Source: CAYHCE01 sp964355015 (GTDB lineage Bacteria; Cyanobacteriota; Cyanobacteriia; PCC-6307; Cyanobiaceae). From it: a DNA stretch of 64,000 nt. The stretch lies in the NCBI GenBank assembly GCA_964355015.1, contig CAYHCE010000009.1, forward strand, positions 21,913 to 85,912, given 5' to 3'. Made by a program: the position numbers and the translations under genes. Of the stretch, positions 34,690 to 43,800 are shown piece by piece. Within the stretch, counting starts at the first letter, position 1. Each line of letters opens with the position of its first letter. The notes beneath the pieces were generated by a model that searched no databases, was not told the DNA's origin, and saw nothing but the letters and a program-made list of their open reading frames with translations.

Positions 34690-36813
34690 ATGGTCGCAAG
34701 CGGCCTGTCGCCAGCTTCCGCTCCGGGCCCGGCCCACGGCTCGGGCCGCGGCGTCGCCACCGGCGCCTTCCCCCTGGCGGCGATCACCGGTCACGGCACC
34801 CTCAAGCTGGCCCTGCTGCTGGCCGCCGTCGATCCGGGCCTGGGCGGCGTGGTGATCGCCGGTGGCCGTGGCACGGGCAAATCGGTGCTGGCCCGCGGCC
34901 TGCACGCCCTGCTGCCACCGATCGACGTGGTGCAGGACAGCCTCAACGCCGATCCGCAGCGGCCGGAGGAATGGGACGGGGCCACCCGCCGCCGCATCAC
35001 CCAGCTGGGAGGGGATGCCAGCGGCGCCGATCCCACCGTCCTGCTGCCCACCCGGGTGATCCCGGCCCCGTTCATCCAGGTGCCCCTGGGCGTCACCGAG
35101 GACCGCCTGGTGGGGTCGGTCGACGTCACCGCCTCCCTGGCGGCAGGGGCCGCCATCTTCCTGCCGGGCCTGCTGGCGGAAGCCCACCGGGGTGTGCTCT
35201 ACGTCGATGAGCTCAACCTGCTCGACGACGGCATCACCAACCTGCTGCTGGCTGCGGTGGGATCGGGCCAGAACCGGATCGAGCGGGAGGGTCTGAGCCT
35301 CTGCCATCCCTGCCGCGCCCTGCTGATCGCCACCTACAACCCCGAGGAGGGGGCGGTGCGCGACCACCTGCTGGACCGCTTCGCCATCGCCCTCTCGGCC
35401 GACCAGCTGCTGGACACCGAACAGCGGGTGGCGATCACCCGCTCGGTCCTGGACCATGGCGAATCCAGTGAGGGCTTTCGCGGCCAGTGGCAGGAGGAGA
35501 CCGACGCCCTGGCCACCCAGCTGCTGCTGGCCCGCCAGTGGCTGCCCGATGTGCGGATCGAGCGCCCCCAGATCCGTTACCTGGTGGAGGAGGCGATCCG
35601 CGGCGGCGTCGAGGGGCACCGCGCCGAGCTCTATGCCGTGCGGGTGGCGCGGGCCCATGCGGCCCTCTGCGGCCGCGACCGGGTCGACGCCGACGACCTG
35701 CAGGTGGCGGTGCGGCTGGTGATCGCGCCACGGGCGCTGCAGCTGCCGCCACCCGATCCCGACCAGCCCCTGGAGCCGCCACCGCCGCCGCCGCCCCAGG
35801 GGGAGCAGCCACCCGAGCAGCCCGAACCGCCCGAGAACCAGGAGCAGGAACAGGAACCCGACGAGCCCGACCAGGACGAGCCCGAGGACGACACCCCCGA
35901 GGACCAGGCGCCAGCTCCGATCCCGGAGGAGTTCCTGCTGGATCCGGAGGCCGTCGCCATCGATCCCGACCTGCTGCTGTTCTCGGCCGCCAAGACCAGG
36001 AGCGGCAGCAGCGGCAGCCGCTCCGTGGTGATGAGCGACAGCCGCGGCCGCTATGTCAGACCGATGCTGCCCCGCGGACCCGTGCGCCGCATCGCCGTGG
36101 ATGCCACGCTGCGGGCGGCGGCGCCGTACCAGAAGGCACGACGGGAGCGGGAACCGCACCGCCGGGTGATCGTGGAGGAGGGCGACCTGCGGGCCAAGCA
36201 GCTGCAGCGCAAGGCCGGCGCCCTGGTGATCTTCCTGGTCGACGCCAGCGGCTCGATGGCGCTGAACCGGATGCAGAGCGCCAAGGGGGCCGTGATCCGT
36301 CTGCTCACCGAGGCCTATGAGAACCGCGATGAAGTCGCCCTGATCCCCTTCCGCGGCGAGCAGGCCGAGGTGCTGCTGCCCCCCACCCGCTCGATCACCG
36401 CCGCCCGCCGTCGCCTGGAGCAGATGCCCTGCGGCGGCGGTTCACCCCTGGCCCACGGCCTCACCCAGGCGGCGCGCGTCGGCGCCAACGCGCTGGCCAC
36501 AGGCGATCTCGGCCAGGTGGTGGTGGTGGCCATCACCGACGGGCGCGGCAACGTGCCGCTCAGCCGTTCGCTCGGCCAGCCGGAACTGGAGGGGGAGGAG
36601 CCCGTCGACCTCAAGGAGGAGGTGAAGCGGGTGGCGGGCCGCTACCGGGCCCTGGGCATCAAGCTGCTGGTGATCGACACCGAGCGCAGGTTCATCGGCA
36701 GCGGCATGGGCAAGGACCTGGCCGAGGCTGCGGGCGGGCGCTATGTGCAGCTGCCGAAAGCGAGTGATCAGGCGATCGCGGCGATCGCCCTGGAGGCCAT
36801 CAACGCCTTCTGA
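34690..36813 (+). CDS. chlD: Magnesium chelatase subunit D
   Basis: 707 residues (a GTG at 34753 would give a start nearer to other ChlD proteins). With ChlI and ChlH it inserts Mg into protoporphyrin IX, the first step of chlorophyll synthesis. AAA+ part: Walker A GGRGTGKS (58-65), VLYVDELNLLDD and RLVGSVDV. Linker: a long proline then acidic stretch (about 355-420). VWA part: LVIFLVDASGSMALNRMQ with the MIDAS motif from about 518, and LPCGGGSPLAHGLTQAARVG-type sequence. It ends QAIAAIALEAINAF like known cyanobacterial ChlD. Confidence 0.95.
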   Translation: MVASGLSPASAPGPAHGSGRGVATGAFPLAAITGHGTLKLALLLAAVDPGLGGVVIAGGRGTGKSVLARGLHALLPPIDVVQDSLNADPQRPEEWDGATRRRITQLGGDASGADPTVLLPTRVIPAPFIQVPLGVTEDRLVGSVDVTASLAAGAAIFLPGLLAEAHRGVLYVDELNLLDDGITNLLLAAVGSGQNRIEREGLSLCHPCRALLIATYNPEEGAVRDHLLDRFAIALSADQLLDTEQRVAITRSVLDHGESSEGFRGQWQEETDALATQLLLARQWLPDVRIERPQIRYLVEEAIRGGVEGHRAELYAVRVARAHAALCGRDRVDADDLQVAVRLVIAPRALQLPPPDPDQPLEPPPPPPPQGEQPPEQPEPPENQEQEQEPDEPDQDEPEDDTPEDQAPAPIPEEFLLDPEAVAIDPDLLLFSAAKTRSGSSGSRSVVMSDSRGRYVRPMLPRGPVRRIAVDATLRAAAPYQKARREREPHRRVIVEEGDLRAKQLQRKAGALVIFLVDASGSMALNRMQSAKGAVIRLLTEAYENRDEVALIPFRGEQAEVLLPPTRSITAARRRLEQMPCGGGSPLAHGLTQAARVGANALATGDLGQVVVVAITDGRGNVPLSRSLGQPELEGEEPVDLKEEVKRVAGRYRALGIKLLVIDTERRFIGSGMGKDLAEAAGGRYVQLPKASDQAIAAIALEAINAF

Positions 36814-36844
36814 GGGTCCGTCTGCAGGCCCGCTTCCTCCTGGC

Positions 36845-37801
36845 CTACTTCTGCGGCGCCGGCTGACGGGTCTGGCTTTTCCGGTCAGCCTTCTCCTTGC
36901 CCAGGCCGGTCTGGGCAGGGTAGAGCTCTTCGAACAGCTGACCCAGGCCGATGGTCACGCTGCGGACCCCGTCCATGAACGCCACATCGCTGGTGAGCTT
37001 GCTGACGTCGCCGCCAACGGCATCAATGCGGGCCGTCAGCCGCTCGGCATGGCTCACCGTGCTCCGCAGTTCCGCCAGGGTCCTGGGATTGTCGAGGCTG
37101 GCTGTGACGTTGCGCACGTGGCGGCTGGCGATCGCGGCCTCGGCTGTGGCGGTGTTGAGGTTGGCCAGGATCGGATCGGCCTTCCTCACCGCCCGGTTCA
37201 GCTCCTGCACCGTCTGCTGAGCTTTCTTCAGGAACAGGGTGGCCTGCTTGGAGGTGGCATCGAAGCTGCGGGTGGTGTTGGCCATTTCGGCCACGATCTG
37301 CTTCTTGTCCACCTCGGCCAGCAAGCGCTGCATCAGCTCGGTGACGCTGCTCAGGCTGGCCGCGGTCACCCCCTGCAGTTCGGCGCCGGCGCAGACCATC
37401 CGGCGGTTGTCGCAGGCCTTGTCGCGGGGGCGGGGAGCGGTGCTGGGCAGCGGGTTGCCGCTGCTGATCAGAGCCACCTGGGCATCTCCGCCCAGCAGGG
37501 ATCCCGTCTGCACCTGGGCCAGGGTGGGGCGGGCCAGCTGCAGGCTGGGATCGGTGATCTCCAGCTCCGCCAGCACGGAGGAGGACGAGGGCACGATCCG
37601 CCGCACGCTTCCCACCTGAACGCCCCGGAAGATCACCGCCGAGCGATCCGCCAGACCGGCGGCGTCATTGAAGCGGACCCGCAGGGTCCAGTTGTTCTGG
37701 CTCAGCGAAATGCCTCGCAGCCAGAACCAGAACGCGAAGCCCCCCACAACGGCCGTGAGCAGCGAAAATCCGACCATGGCCTCTCGCACGCTGCGGCGCA
37801 T
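36845..37801 (-). CDS. MCE/MlaD-family substrate-binding protein
   Basis: 318 residues: one N-terminal membrane helix (MVGFSLLTAVVGGFAFWFWL), then an MCE domain (LRVRFNDAAGLADRSAVIFR, GVQVGSVRRIVPSS, TGSLLGGDAQVALIS). The second half is a long helical region (LLAEVDKKQIVAEMANTTR onward) typical of the pore-forming coil of such proteins. MCE proteins take lipids for an ABC transporter in the envelope. The ABC ATPase gene lies directly upstream (6 bp gap). The permease (MlaE) is not in this window. Confidence 0.9.
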   Translation of the reverse strand: MRRSVREAMVGFSLLTAVVGGFAFWFWLRGISLSQNNWTLRVRFNDAAGLADRSAVIFRGVQVGSVRRIVPSSSSVLAELEITDPSLQLARPTLAQVQTGSLLGGDAQVALISSGNPLPSTAPRPRDKACDNRRMVCAGAELQGVTAASLSSVTELMQRLLAEVDKKQIVAEMANTTRSFDATSKQATLFLKKAQQTVQELNRAVRKADPILANLNTATAEAAIASRHVRNVTASLDNPRTLAELRSTVSHAERLTARIDAVGGDVSKLTSDVAFMDGVRSVTIGLGQLFEELYPAQTGLGKEKADRKSQTRQPAPQK

Positions 37802-37807
37802 GTGGCT

Positions 37808-38638
37808 TCAGAGCTCCGCCGGTTGCATCGGGCCGCTCAGGCTACCTGTTCGGAACTGATGTACGTATGGATTGTCGGTGCGGCTGAAATCCTCCACGCC
37901 ACCGATCCATTGCAGCTGGCCGCCGTAGAGCATCGCCACCCGCTCGGCCGAGCGCAGGATGGTGCTCATCACGTGGCTGACCACCACTGAACAACCCGCC
38001 GCCATCCGGGTGGTGGTGACGATCAGATCCTCGATGCGGGTGCAGGCCACCGGGTCGAGTCCGGCGGTGGGCTCGTCGAACAGCAGCACGGGATGCTGCT
38101 CCGCCGAGCGGGCCGGGTCCTCGATCAGGGCCCGAGCGAAGCTCACCCGCTTCTGCATGCCGCCGCTCAGCTCCCCGGGCAGGAGCTCCTCGATCCCTGA
38201 AAGGCCCACCGCCTCCAGGGCCCTGTGCACCCGCTGCCGGATCTCCCGCTCGGGCAGCCGGCTGTGGCGATAGAGCAGAAAGCCCACGTTCTCCCGCACC
38301 GTCAGCGAACCCAGCAGGGCGGGGTTCTGGAACACCAGTCGCACGTCGGGCGGATGGCGCTGGTCCAGCCGCAGATAGCGCTGGGGCACGCCGTGGATGC
38401 GCAGTTCCCCAGCCGTGGGCAGCAGCAGCCCGGCCAGGATGCGCAGGATGGTGGATTTTCCCGTGCCCGACGGACCCACCACCGCCAGTCGCTCGCCGGG
38501 CCCGAGCCTGAGGCTGAAGTGATCAAGCACGGTGTTGGTGCCCCAGCGCATGCACACCCCATCCAGCTCCAGAACCGGGGGGCCGGCCGCACCTGGTGGG
38601 GACACGGTCTCGGCGCTGCTCGGGTGCGTCCGGTTCAT
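37808..38638 (-). CDS. ABC transporter ATP-binding protein (MlaF-like)
   Basis: 276 residues. Complete ATPase motifs: Walker A VGPSGTGKSTILRILAG, signature ELSGGMQKRVSFARAL, Walker B VLLFDEPTAGLDPVAC and the switch VVSHVMSTIL. The sequence resembles MlaF and plant TGD3-type ATPases that act with MCE proteins in lipid transport. It starts at ATG 38638 and is followed after 6 bp by the MCE gene, which supports the assignment. Confidence 0.9.
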   Translation of the reverse strand: MNRTHPSSAETVSPPGAAGPPVLELDGVCMRWGTNTVLDHFSLRLGPGERLAVVGPSGTGKSTILRILAGLLLPTAGELRIHGVPQRYLRLDQRHPPDVRLVFQNPALLGSLTVRENVGFLLYRHSRLPEREIRQRVHRALEAVGLSGIEELLPGELSGGMQKRVSFARALIEDPARSAEQHPVLLFDEPTAGLDPVACTRIEDLIVTTTRMAAGCSVVVSHVMSTILRSAERVAMLYGGQLQWIGGVEDFSRTDNPYVHQFRTGSLSGPMQPAEL

Positions 38639-38761
38639 CCTGGTGTTTCATCCGTACAGTTCCCCAACCCCTGTGCTGTGGCGTAACGCCCCATCGGCTT
38701 GACCTCCCAGCGCCCCCAGCTGCCCCGACGCCCACCCGGTCGGCAAGTCCGCCCCGGCTGG

Positions 38762-40126
38762 ATGGGGAGGGGTGACCGGCGCCAGCAGGATCTGATGAGC
38801 CGCTCGCGGCGGGCGGTCCGCTGGCTGCAGCCGGGCCTGGTGGTGAAGCGCTGGGTGTTCACGTCAGGCCTGGGCCTGGTGCTGGCCTTGCTGGGGGCTG
38901 CCATCCTGGCCGATCTCAAGCCGATCTACTGGATTCTCGAATCCCTCACCTGGCTGATCTCCACCGTGGCCCGGGTGCTGCCGCGGGAGTTCACCGGCCC
39001 GCTGGTGCTGATCGCCGGGGCGGCCCTGGTGATCTGGGGTCAGAGCCGCAGCTTCGGCTCGATCCAGCAGGCGCTCGCCCCCGAGAAGGACACGGTGCTG
39101 GTGGATGCCCTCCTGGCCCAGCGGCGGCTCAACCGCGGTCCCAACATCGTGGCGATCGGCGGCGGTACCGGTCTGTCCACCCTGCTGAGCGGACTGAAGC
39201 GCTACAGCAGCAACATCACGGCGATCGTCACCGTGGCCGACGATGGCGGCAGCAGCGGCGTGCTGCGGCGGGAGTTCGGTGTGCAGCCGCCCGGAGACAT
39301 CCGCAACTGCCTGGCGGCCCTGGCCCGCGAGGAACCCCTGCTCACCCGTCTGTTCCAGTACCGCTTCCGCTCAGGCAGCGGCCTCGAGGGTCACAGCTTC
39401 GGGAACCTGTTCCTCACCGCGCTCACCGCCATCACCGGCAGCCTGGAGTCGGCGATCACCGCCAGCAGCCGGGTGCTGGCCGTGCAGGGCCAGGTGGTGC
39501 CCGCCACCAATGCCGACGTGCGGCTGTGGGCGGAGCTGGAGAACGGTGAGCGGATCGAAGGGGAATCGTGCATCGGCCACTCCACCAGCCCGATCGTGCG
39601 GCTGGGCTGCATCCCGGAGCGCCCCCCGGCCCTGCCGCGCGCCGTCGAGGCGATCGCCCATGCCGACCTGATCGTGCTCGGACCCGGCAGCCTCTACACC
39701 TCCCTGTTGCCCAACCTGCTGGTGCCGGAGCTGGTCGAGGCGATCCGCCGCAGCAAGGCGCCGAAGCTCTATATCTGCAACCTGATGACCCAGCCGGGCG
39801 AAACCGATCGCCTCGACGTGGAGGGCCATCTGCGGGCGATCGAGGCCCAGCTGGCCAGCCTGGGGGTGGAGCAGCGGCTGTTCCCCTCGGTGCTCGCCCA
39901 GGAGACGCTCGACGACCCCAAACTCGTGCAGCACTACCTTTCGCGTGGTGCCGAACCGGTGCTCTGCGACCAGCGCAAGCTGCGCAGCCAGGGGTATGAG
40001 GTGATGCTGGCACCCCTGCAGGGGGCCCGACCGAGCGCCACCCTGCGCCATGACCCCCGCAGCCTGGCCCATGCCGTGATGCGCTTCTACCGCAGGCACA
40101 AGGGCCAGAAGGGGCTCTCCGACTGA
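38762..40126 (+). CDS. YvcK/GlmR-family protein (CofD-like fold)
   Basis: About 454 residues; the frame opens at a TTG (38699), while ATG 38762 and ATG 38795 (with AGGA four bases before it) are better starts. Two N-terminal membrane helices (FTSGLGLVLALLGAAILA and TGPLVLIAGAALVIWG) precede a YvcK core: IVAIGGGTGLSTLLSGLKRY, IVTVADDGGSSGVLRREFG, PPGDIRNCLAALA and VLGPGSLYTSLLPNLLV. YvcK proteins bind UDP-sugars and control carbon flux to cell-wall precursors in Bacillus. The role in cyanobacteria is inferred from the family only. Confidence 0.9.
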   Translation: MGRGDRRQQDLMSRSRRAVRWLQPGLVVKRWVFTSGLGLVLALLGAAILADLKPIYWILESLTWLISTVARVLPREFTGPLVLIAGAALVIWGQSRSFGSIQQALAPEKDTVLVDALLAQRRLNRGPNIVAIGGGTGLSTLLSGLKRYSSNITAIVTVADDGGSSGVLRREFGVQPPGDIRNCLAALAREEPLLTRLFQYRFRSGSGLEGHSFGNLFLTALTAITGSLESAITASSRVLAVQGQVVPATNADVRLWAELENGERIEGESCIGHSTSPIVRLGCIPERPPALPRAVEAIAHADLIVLGPGSLYTSLLPNLLVPELVEAIRRSKAPKLYICNLMTQPGETDRLDVEGHLRAIEAQLASLGVEQRLFPSVLAQETLDDPKLVQHYLSRGAEPVLCDQRKLRSQGYEVMLAPLQGARPSATLRHDPRSLAHAVMRFYRRHKGQKGLSD

Positions 40127-40140
40127 GCCGGGCCCCGGAT

Positions 40141-40176
40141 CACGGTCGCCAGCGCCGCCACGGTCGCCAGCGCAGC
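40141..40176. repeat. Short tandem duplication (2 x 18 nt)
   Basis: CACGGTCGCCAGCGCCGC is followed directly by a near copy ending CAGC. It lies in the gap between the YvcK-like gene and the end of ndhJ (convergent genes). Probably a slippage product without function. Confidence 0.6.
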
Positions 40177-40189
40177 CATGGGCGCTGAC

Positions 40190-40735
40190 TCAGTAGGCAT
40201 CCTGCATCTCGTAGAAGTCGGGCTGAACGTAGTCCTTGCGCAGTGGGTAGCCCTTCCAGTCCTCCGGCATCAACAGCCGCTTGGGATGGGGATGACCCTC
40301 GTAGCGGATGCCGAACATGTCGAATGTTTCGCGCTCCTGCCAGTCCGCGCCGCGGAACAGGCCATAGAGGCTGGGGATGGAGAGGCTGCCGTCGCGGGGC
40401 AGGAACACCTTCAGGCGCACCTCCTCCGGGGCGCTGCCGTGGCCCGGACGCGGATCGGCCGCCATCGCGAGTTTCACCAGGTGGTAGAAGCTGACCAGCC
40501 GTGCGCCGGGACCCTCGTCGTAGCCCCCCTGGCACTGGAGGTAATCGAAGCCGGTGGCCTTGAGGGCCGCGGCCACCACCGGCAGGAACAGCGGTTCCAC
40601 CGCGATCACTTCCACCCCGAGATGATCGGCGCTCAGGGGCTGGTGGTCGAAACCCTGGGAGCTGAGCCACTGGCTCACCGGGCCAGGGGCGGGAGGCGTG
40701 AGCTCCGTGGCGGGGGTGGAAGCGGGATCAGGCAT
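40190..40735 (-). CDS. ndhJ: NAD(P)H-quinone oxidoreductase subunit J
   Basis: 181 residues from ATG 40735. Hydrophilic subunit of NDH-1, homologous to the 30-kDa subunit NuoC, on the cytosolic arm of the thylakoid complex. Seen: VSFYHLVKLAMAADP, EEVRLKVFLPRDGSLSIPSL and the signature WQERETFDMFGIRYEGHPHP followed by KRLLMPEDWKGYPLRKDY. Its start overlaps the end of ndhK by 8 bp. Gene order ndhC-ndhK-ndhJ is the standard cyanobacterial and chloroplast operon. Confidence 0.97.
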   Translation of the reverse strand: MPDPASTPATELTPPAPGPVSQWLSSQGFDHQPLSADHLGVEVIAVEPLFLPVVAAALKATGFDYLQCQGGYDEGPGARLVSFYHLVKLAMAADPRPGHGSAPEEVRLKVFLPRDGSLSIPSLYGLFRGADWQERETFDMFGIRYEGHPHPKRLLMPEDWKGYPLRKDYVQPDFYEMQDAY

Positions 40736-41522
40736 CGCTGGAGGTGCGGGGAGCGGGGATGGCGTCCGGAGTGGTGGCGGGCCGGACAGCCGCGGCCGCA
40801 CCGGCGGCCAGCGGCAGACCTGCTGCGGCCGAGAGGGCTGCTTGCTGGCTTTCGGCCCTCAGGTAGGAGCCGGTGACGATCGGCTCGACGGCCTTCATGG
40901 CATGGTCGATCGTGAGATAGCGGTGGGTGGGCAGCAGGTTGCCCCGCTCGGCCAGGGCTTCGTTGCCCACCTTCTTGCGCAGCTTGATGACGGCGTCGAA
41001 GATCGCCTCGGGCCGGGGCGGGCAGCCGGGGATGTACAGGTCCACCGGGATGAGCTTGTCGACGCCGCGCACCGCCGTGGTGGAGTCGGCGCTGAACATG
41101 CCGCCGGTGATCGTGCAGGCGCCCATGGCGATCACGTACTTCGGCTCCGGCATCTGCTCGTAGAGCCGCACCAGGGCGGGTGCCATCTTCATGGTGACCG
41201 TGCCGGCGGTGATCAGCAGATCGGCCTGGCGCGGGCTGGAGCGGGGCACCAGGCCGAAACGGTCGAAGTCGAAGCGGGAGCCGATCAGGGCCGCAAACTC
41301 GATGAAGCAGCAGGCGGTGCCGTAGAGCAGCGGCCAGAGGCTGCTGAGCCGCGCCCAGTTGTGAAGGTCATCGAGGCTGGTGAGGATCACGTTCTCGGAC
41401 AGCTCCGAGGTGACGCTGGGGGCACCGACGGGACTGCAGCTGGCGGCCCTGAGATCGCGCAGGGCGTCGATCGACGGGGCTTGCCCCGCGACGGAACGGG
41501 AAGGAGGCGGCGTGAGGGTCAT
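40728..41522 (-). CDS. ndhK: NAD(P)H-quinone oxidoreductase subunit K
   Basis: 264 residues from ATG 41522. Carries the N2 iron-sulfur cluster of NDH-1: cysteines in YGTACCFIEFAAL, in VIAMGACTITGGMFS and in YIPGCPPRPEAIFDAV. The core is conserved; the N-terminal 40 residues and the last 40 (Ala-rich, LPLAAGAAAAVRPATTPD) are extensions that vary among cyanobacteria. Overlaps ndhJ by 8 bp and follows ndhC by 34 bp. Confidence 0.97.
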   Translation of the reverse strand: MTLTPPPSRSVAGQAPSIDALRDLRAASCSPVGAPSVTSELSENVILTSLDDLHNWARLSSLWPLLYGTACCFIEFAALIGSRFDFDRFGLVPRSSPRQADLLITAGTVTMKMAPALVRLYEQMPEPKYVIAMGACTITGGMFSADSTTAVRGVDKLIPVDLYIPGCPPRPEAIFDAVIKLRKKVGNEALAERGNLLPTHRYLTIDHAMKAVEPIVTGSYLRAESQQAALSAAAGLPLAAGAAAAVRPATTPDAIPAPRTSSDA

Positions 41523-41556
41523 GGGTCGGATCGGTTCGGGTCCGGAAGGCTGAGCG

Positions 41557-41919
41557 TCAGCTCCACTCGAGGGCGCCCTTGCGCCAGGCATAGGCCAGAG
41601 CCACCACCAGGATGGCGATGAAGATCAGGGCTTCGATGAAGGCCAGCAGGCCGAGGCGGTGGAAGGCCACGGCCCAGGGATAGAGAAAGACGGTCTCCAC
41701 GTCGAAGATGACGAAGACCAGAGCGAACATGTAATAGCGAATGTTGAACTGGATCCAGGCGCCCCCGATCGGCTCCATCCCGGATTCATAGGTGAGGCGC
41801 CGTTCCCCATCGCGGGATTTGGGCGCCACCAGCTTGTTGGTCACCAGAGCGAGCACCGGAACGGCGATCGCGATCAGGAGGAATCCCAGGAAAGCGTCGT
41901 AGCCGGGCAGCGCGAACAT
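41557..41919 (-). CDS. ndhC: NAD(P)H-quinone oxidoreductase subunit 3
   Basis: 120 residues with three membrane helices (FLGFLLIAIAVPVLALVTN, MFALVFVIFDVETVFLYPW, ALIFIAILVVALAYAW). The loop KSRDGERRLTYESGMEPIGG and the helix with DVETVFLYPWA are the NuoA/NdhC hallmarks. Start at ATG 41919 by family length. First gene of ndhC-ndhK-ndhJ; divergent from rubA with about 90 bp between them, which must hold both promoters. Confidence 0.97.
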   Translation of the reverse strand: MFALPGYDAFLGFLLIAIAVPVLALVTNKLVAPKSRDGERRLTYESGMEPIGGAWIQFNIRYYMFALVFVIFDVETVFLYPWAVAFHRLGLLAFIEALIFIAILVVALAYAWRKGALEWS

Positions 41920-42008
41920 GGAGGGTTCCAGGTTGGCGCGCAGTCTGGCATCCGTTCGCCGGGATCGCCTGGATAGAGTCCGACCGGACGGCAACGGGGC
42001 CCAGCGCC

Positions 42009-42416
42009 ATGGTGAACGGGCAGGACAGCGACCAGGAGCGGCTCGATCCGGAGGCCGCGGCGGCCCCCACCCTCGTCGCCGCGGCGGCCTCCGCCATCGA
42101 TCCCGACACCCATCGCTTCGAATGCCGCAGCTGCGGCTTCGTCTACGACCCGGGGGAAGGGGTGAAGAAGCTGGCGATTCCCGCCGGCACCCCCTTCACG
42201 GCCCTCGACCCCGTCGCCTTCCGCTGCCCTGTCTGCCGCAGCCGTGTGGGTGCCTTCCGCGACATCGGCCCCCGCAACAAGGCGAGCGGCTTCGAGCAGA
42301 ACCTCAGCTTCGGCCTGGGCGTGAATCAGCTCACGCCTGGCCAGAAGAATGTGCTGATCTTCGGGGGCTTCGCCCTGGCGATCGCCTTCTTCCTCTCTCT
42401 GTATTCCCTGCGCTGA
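42009..42416 (+). CDS. rubA: Membrane-anchored rubredoxin
   Basis: 135 residues. The rubredoxin fold has two CxxC iron ligands, FECRSCGFVYDPGEG and FRCPVCRSRVGAF. The C-terminal helix QKNVLIFGGFALAIAFFLSL anchors it in the thylakoid membrane. RubA is needed for photosystem assembly in cyanobacteria and chloroplasts. The first 33 residues are an alanine/acidic extension. It lies immediately upstream of ycf48 and psbEFLJ, the usual conserved order. Confidence 0.96.
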   Translation: MVNGQDSDQERLDPEAAAAPTLVAAAASAIDPDTHRFECRSCGFVYDPGEGVKKLAIPAGTPFTALDPVAFRCPVCRSRVGAFRDIGPRNKASGFEQNLSFGLGVNQLTPGQKNVLIFGGFALAIAFFLSLYSLR

Positions 42417-42421
42417 ATCCT

Positions 42422-43417
42422 GTGAAACGCCTGCTCTCCTCCCTGGTCGGCCTGGTGCTGGCCGTGGGCCTCGCCTTCGGCCTCGCCGGCTGCGTCACCA
42501 CCGGTCTGCCAGTGGTTGCCGCCAGCCCCTGGCAGCCGGTGGAGCTGGACACACGCTCCAACCCCCTGGACGTGGCCTTCACGGACGACCGGCACGGCTT
42601 CCTGGTGGGCAGCAACCGGCTGATCCTCGAAACCGAAGATGGAGGCGCCAGCTGGGAAACGCGGGCCCTGGCCCTGCCGGAGGACGAGAACTTCCGGCTG
42701 ATCAGCATCGATTTCCGCGGACAGGAGGGCTGGATCGTCGGCCAGCCGGGGCTGCTCCTGCACAGCACGGACGGCGGCCGGAACTGGGATCGCCTGCTGC
42801 TCGACACAAAGCTTCCGGGGGATCCCTACCTGATCACCGCCCTGGGCGCGCACCAGGCCGAGCTGGCCACCAACGTGGGTGCCGTCTACCGCACCGGCGA
42901 CGGCGGCGCCACCTGGCAGGCGGAGGTGAGCGACGCGGCCGGCGCCGTGCGGGACCTGCGCCGTGCCGCCGATGGCCGCTACGTGAGCGTGTCCAGCCTC
43001 GGCAACTTCTTCGCCACCTGGGAGCCGGGCCAGGAGGCCTGGCAGCCCCACCAGCGGGTGAGCAGCCAGCGGCTGCAGAGCATGGGCTTCCAGCCCGACG
43101 GCAAGCTCTGGATGGTGACCCGTGGCGCCCAGCTGCGCTTCAACCCTGACGCTGCCGACCTCGACGCCTGGAGCAAGCCGGTGATCCCGATCACCAACGG
43201 CTACGGCTATCTGGACATGGCCTGGGATCCGCAGGGAGGCATCTGGGCGGGCGGCGGCAGCGGCACCCTGCTGGTCAGTCAGGACGGAGGCTCCACCTGG
43301 CAGCGTGATCCGCTCGCCAGCTCCCAGCCCACCAACTTCACCCGCATCGTGTTCGCCGGCGCCGACAAGGGCTTCGTGCTCGGCGAGCGGGGCCGCCTGC
43401 TGCGCTGGGTCGGCTGA
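42422..43417 (+). CDS. ycf48: Photosystem II assembly factor Ycf48
   Basis: 331 residues from a GTG at 42422, six bases after the rubA stop. An N-terminal signal peptide ends in a lipobox (GLAFGLAGC), so it is probably a lipoprotein on the lumen side. The body is a seven-bladed propeller with BNR/Asp-box repeats: ETEDGGASWET, HSTDGGRNWDR, RTGDGGATWQA and VSQDGGSTWQR. Ycf48 binds precursor D1 during early photosystem II assembly. It belongs to the rubA-ycf48-psbEFLJ block. Confidence 0.96.
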   Translation: MKRLLSSLVGLVLAVGLAFGLAGCVTTGLPVVAASPWQPVELDTRSNPLDVAFTDDRHGFLVGSNRLILETEDGGASWETRALALPEDENFRLISIDFRGQEGWIVGQPGLLLHSTDGGRNWDRLLLDTKLPGDPYLITALGAHQAELATNVGAVYRTGDGGATWQAEVSDAAGAVRDLRRAADGRYVSVSSLGNFFATWEPGQEAWQPHQRVSSQRLQSMGFQPDGKLWMVTRGAQLRFNPDAADLDAWSKPVIPITNGYGYLDMAWDPQGGIWAGGGSGTLLVSQDGGSTWQRDPLASSQPTNFTRIVFAGADKGFVLGERGRLLRWVG

Positions 43418-43548
43418 GCGAGGGCCCGGCAGGATGGCGGTCCCGGGCCGGCGCATCCCGACTGCATCCCTCTGTAACCAACCGGCCGCGGCGCTCCCGA
43501 CGGCGGCGCGCCTGCCCCTAGGATTCAGCAGCTGAATTGCCCGCTGCC

Positions 43549-43797
43549 ATGGCTGCCGGCTCCACAGGGGAACGTCCGTTCTTCGAAATCATCACGAGCA
43601 TCCGTTACTGGGTGATCCACGCCGTCACCTTGCCGGCGATCTTTCTGGCGGGCTTTCTGTTCGTCTCCACCGGTCTGGCGTACGACGCCTTCGGTACGCC
43701 TCGCCCCGATGCCTACTTCCAGGCCCAGGAAGTGAAGGCGCCCGTGGTGAGCAAGCGCTACGAAGGCAAGAGCCAGCTCGATCTGCGCCTGCAATAA
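43549..43797 (+). CDS. psbE: Cytochrome b559 alpha subunit
   Basis: 82 residues from ATG 43549. The single membrane helix with the haem-ligand histidine is in SIRYWVIHAVTLPAIFLAGF; the tail FVSTGLAYDAFGTPRPDAYF is nearly invariant in the family. Together with PsbF it binds haem in photosystem II. The next gene starts 3 bp after the stop. Confidence 0.98.
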   Translation: MAAGSTGERPFFEIITSIRYWVIHAVTLPAIFLAGFLFVSTGLAYDAFGTPRPDAYFQAQEVKAPVVSKRYEGKSQLDLRLQ

Positions 43798-43800
43798 GCC

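Noticed and set aside
33080..34855. Plus-strand open frame across Nudix and folK genes
   Set aside because: Shadow of minus-strand genes with intact Nudix box and FolK signature.
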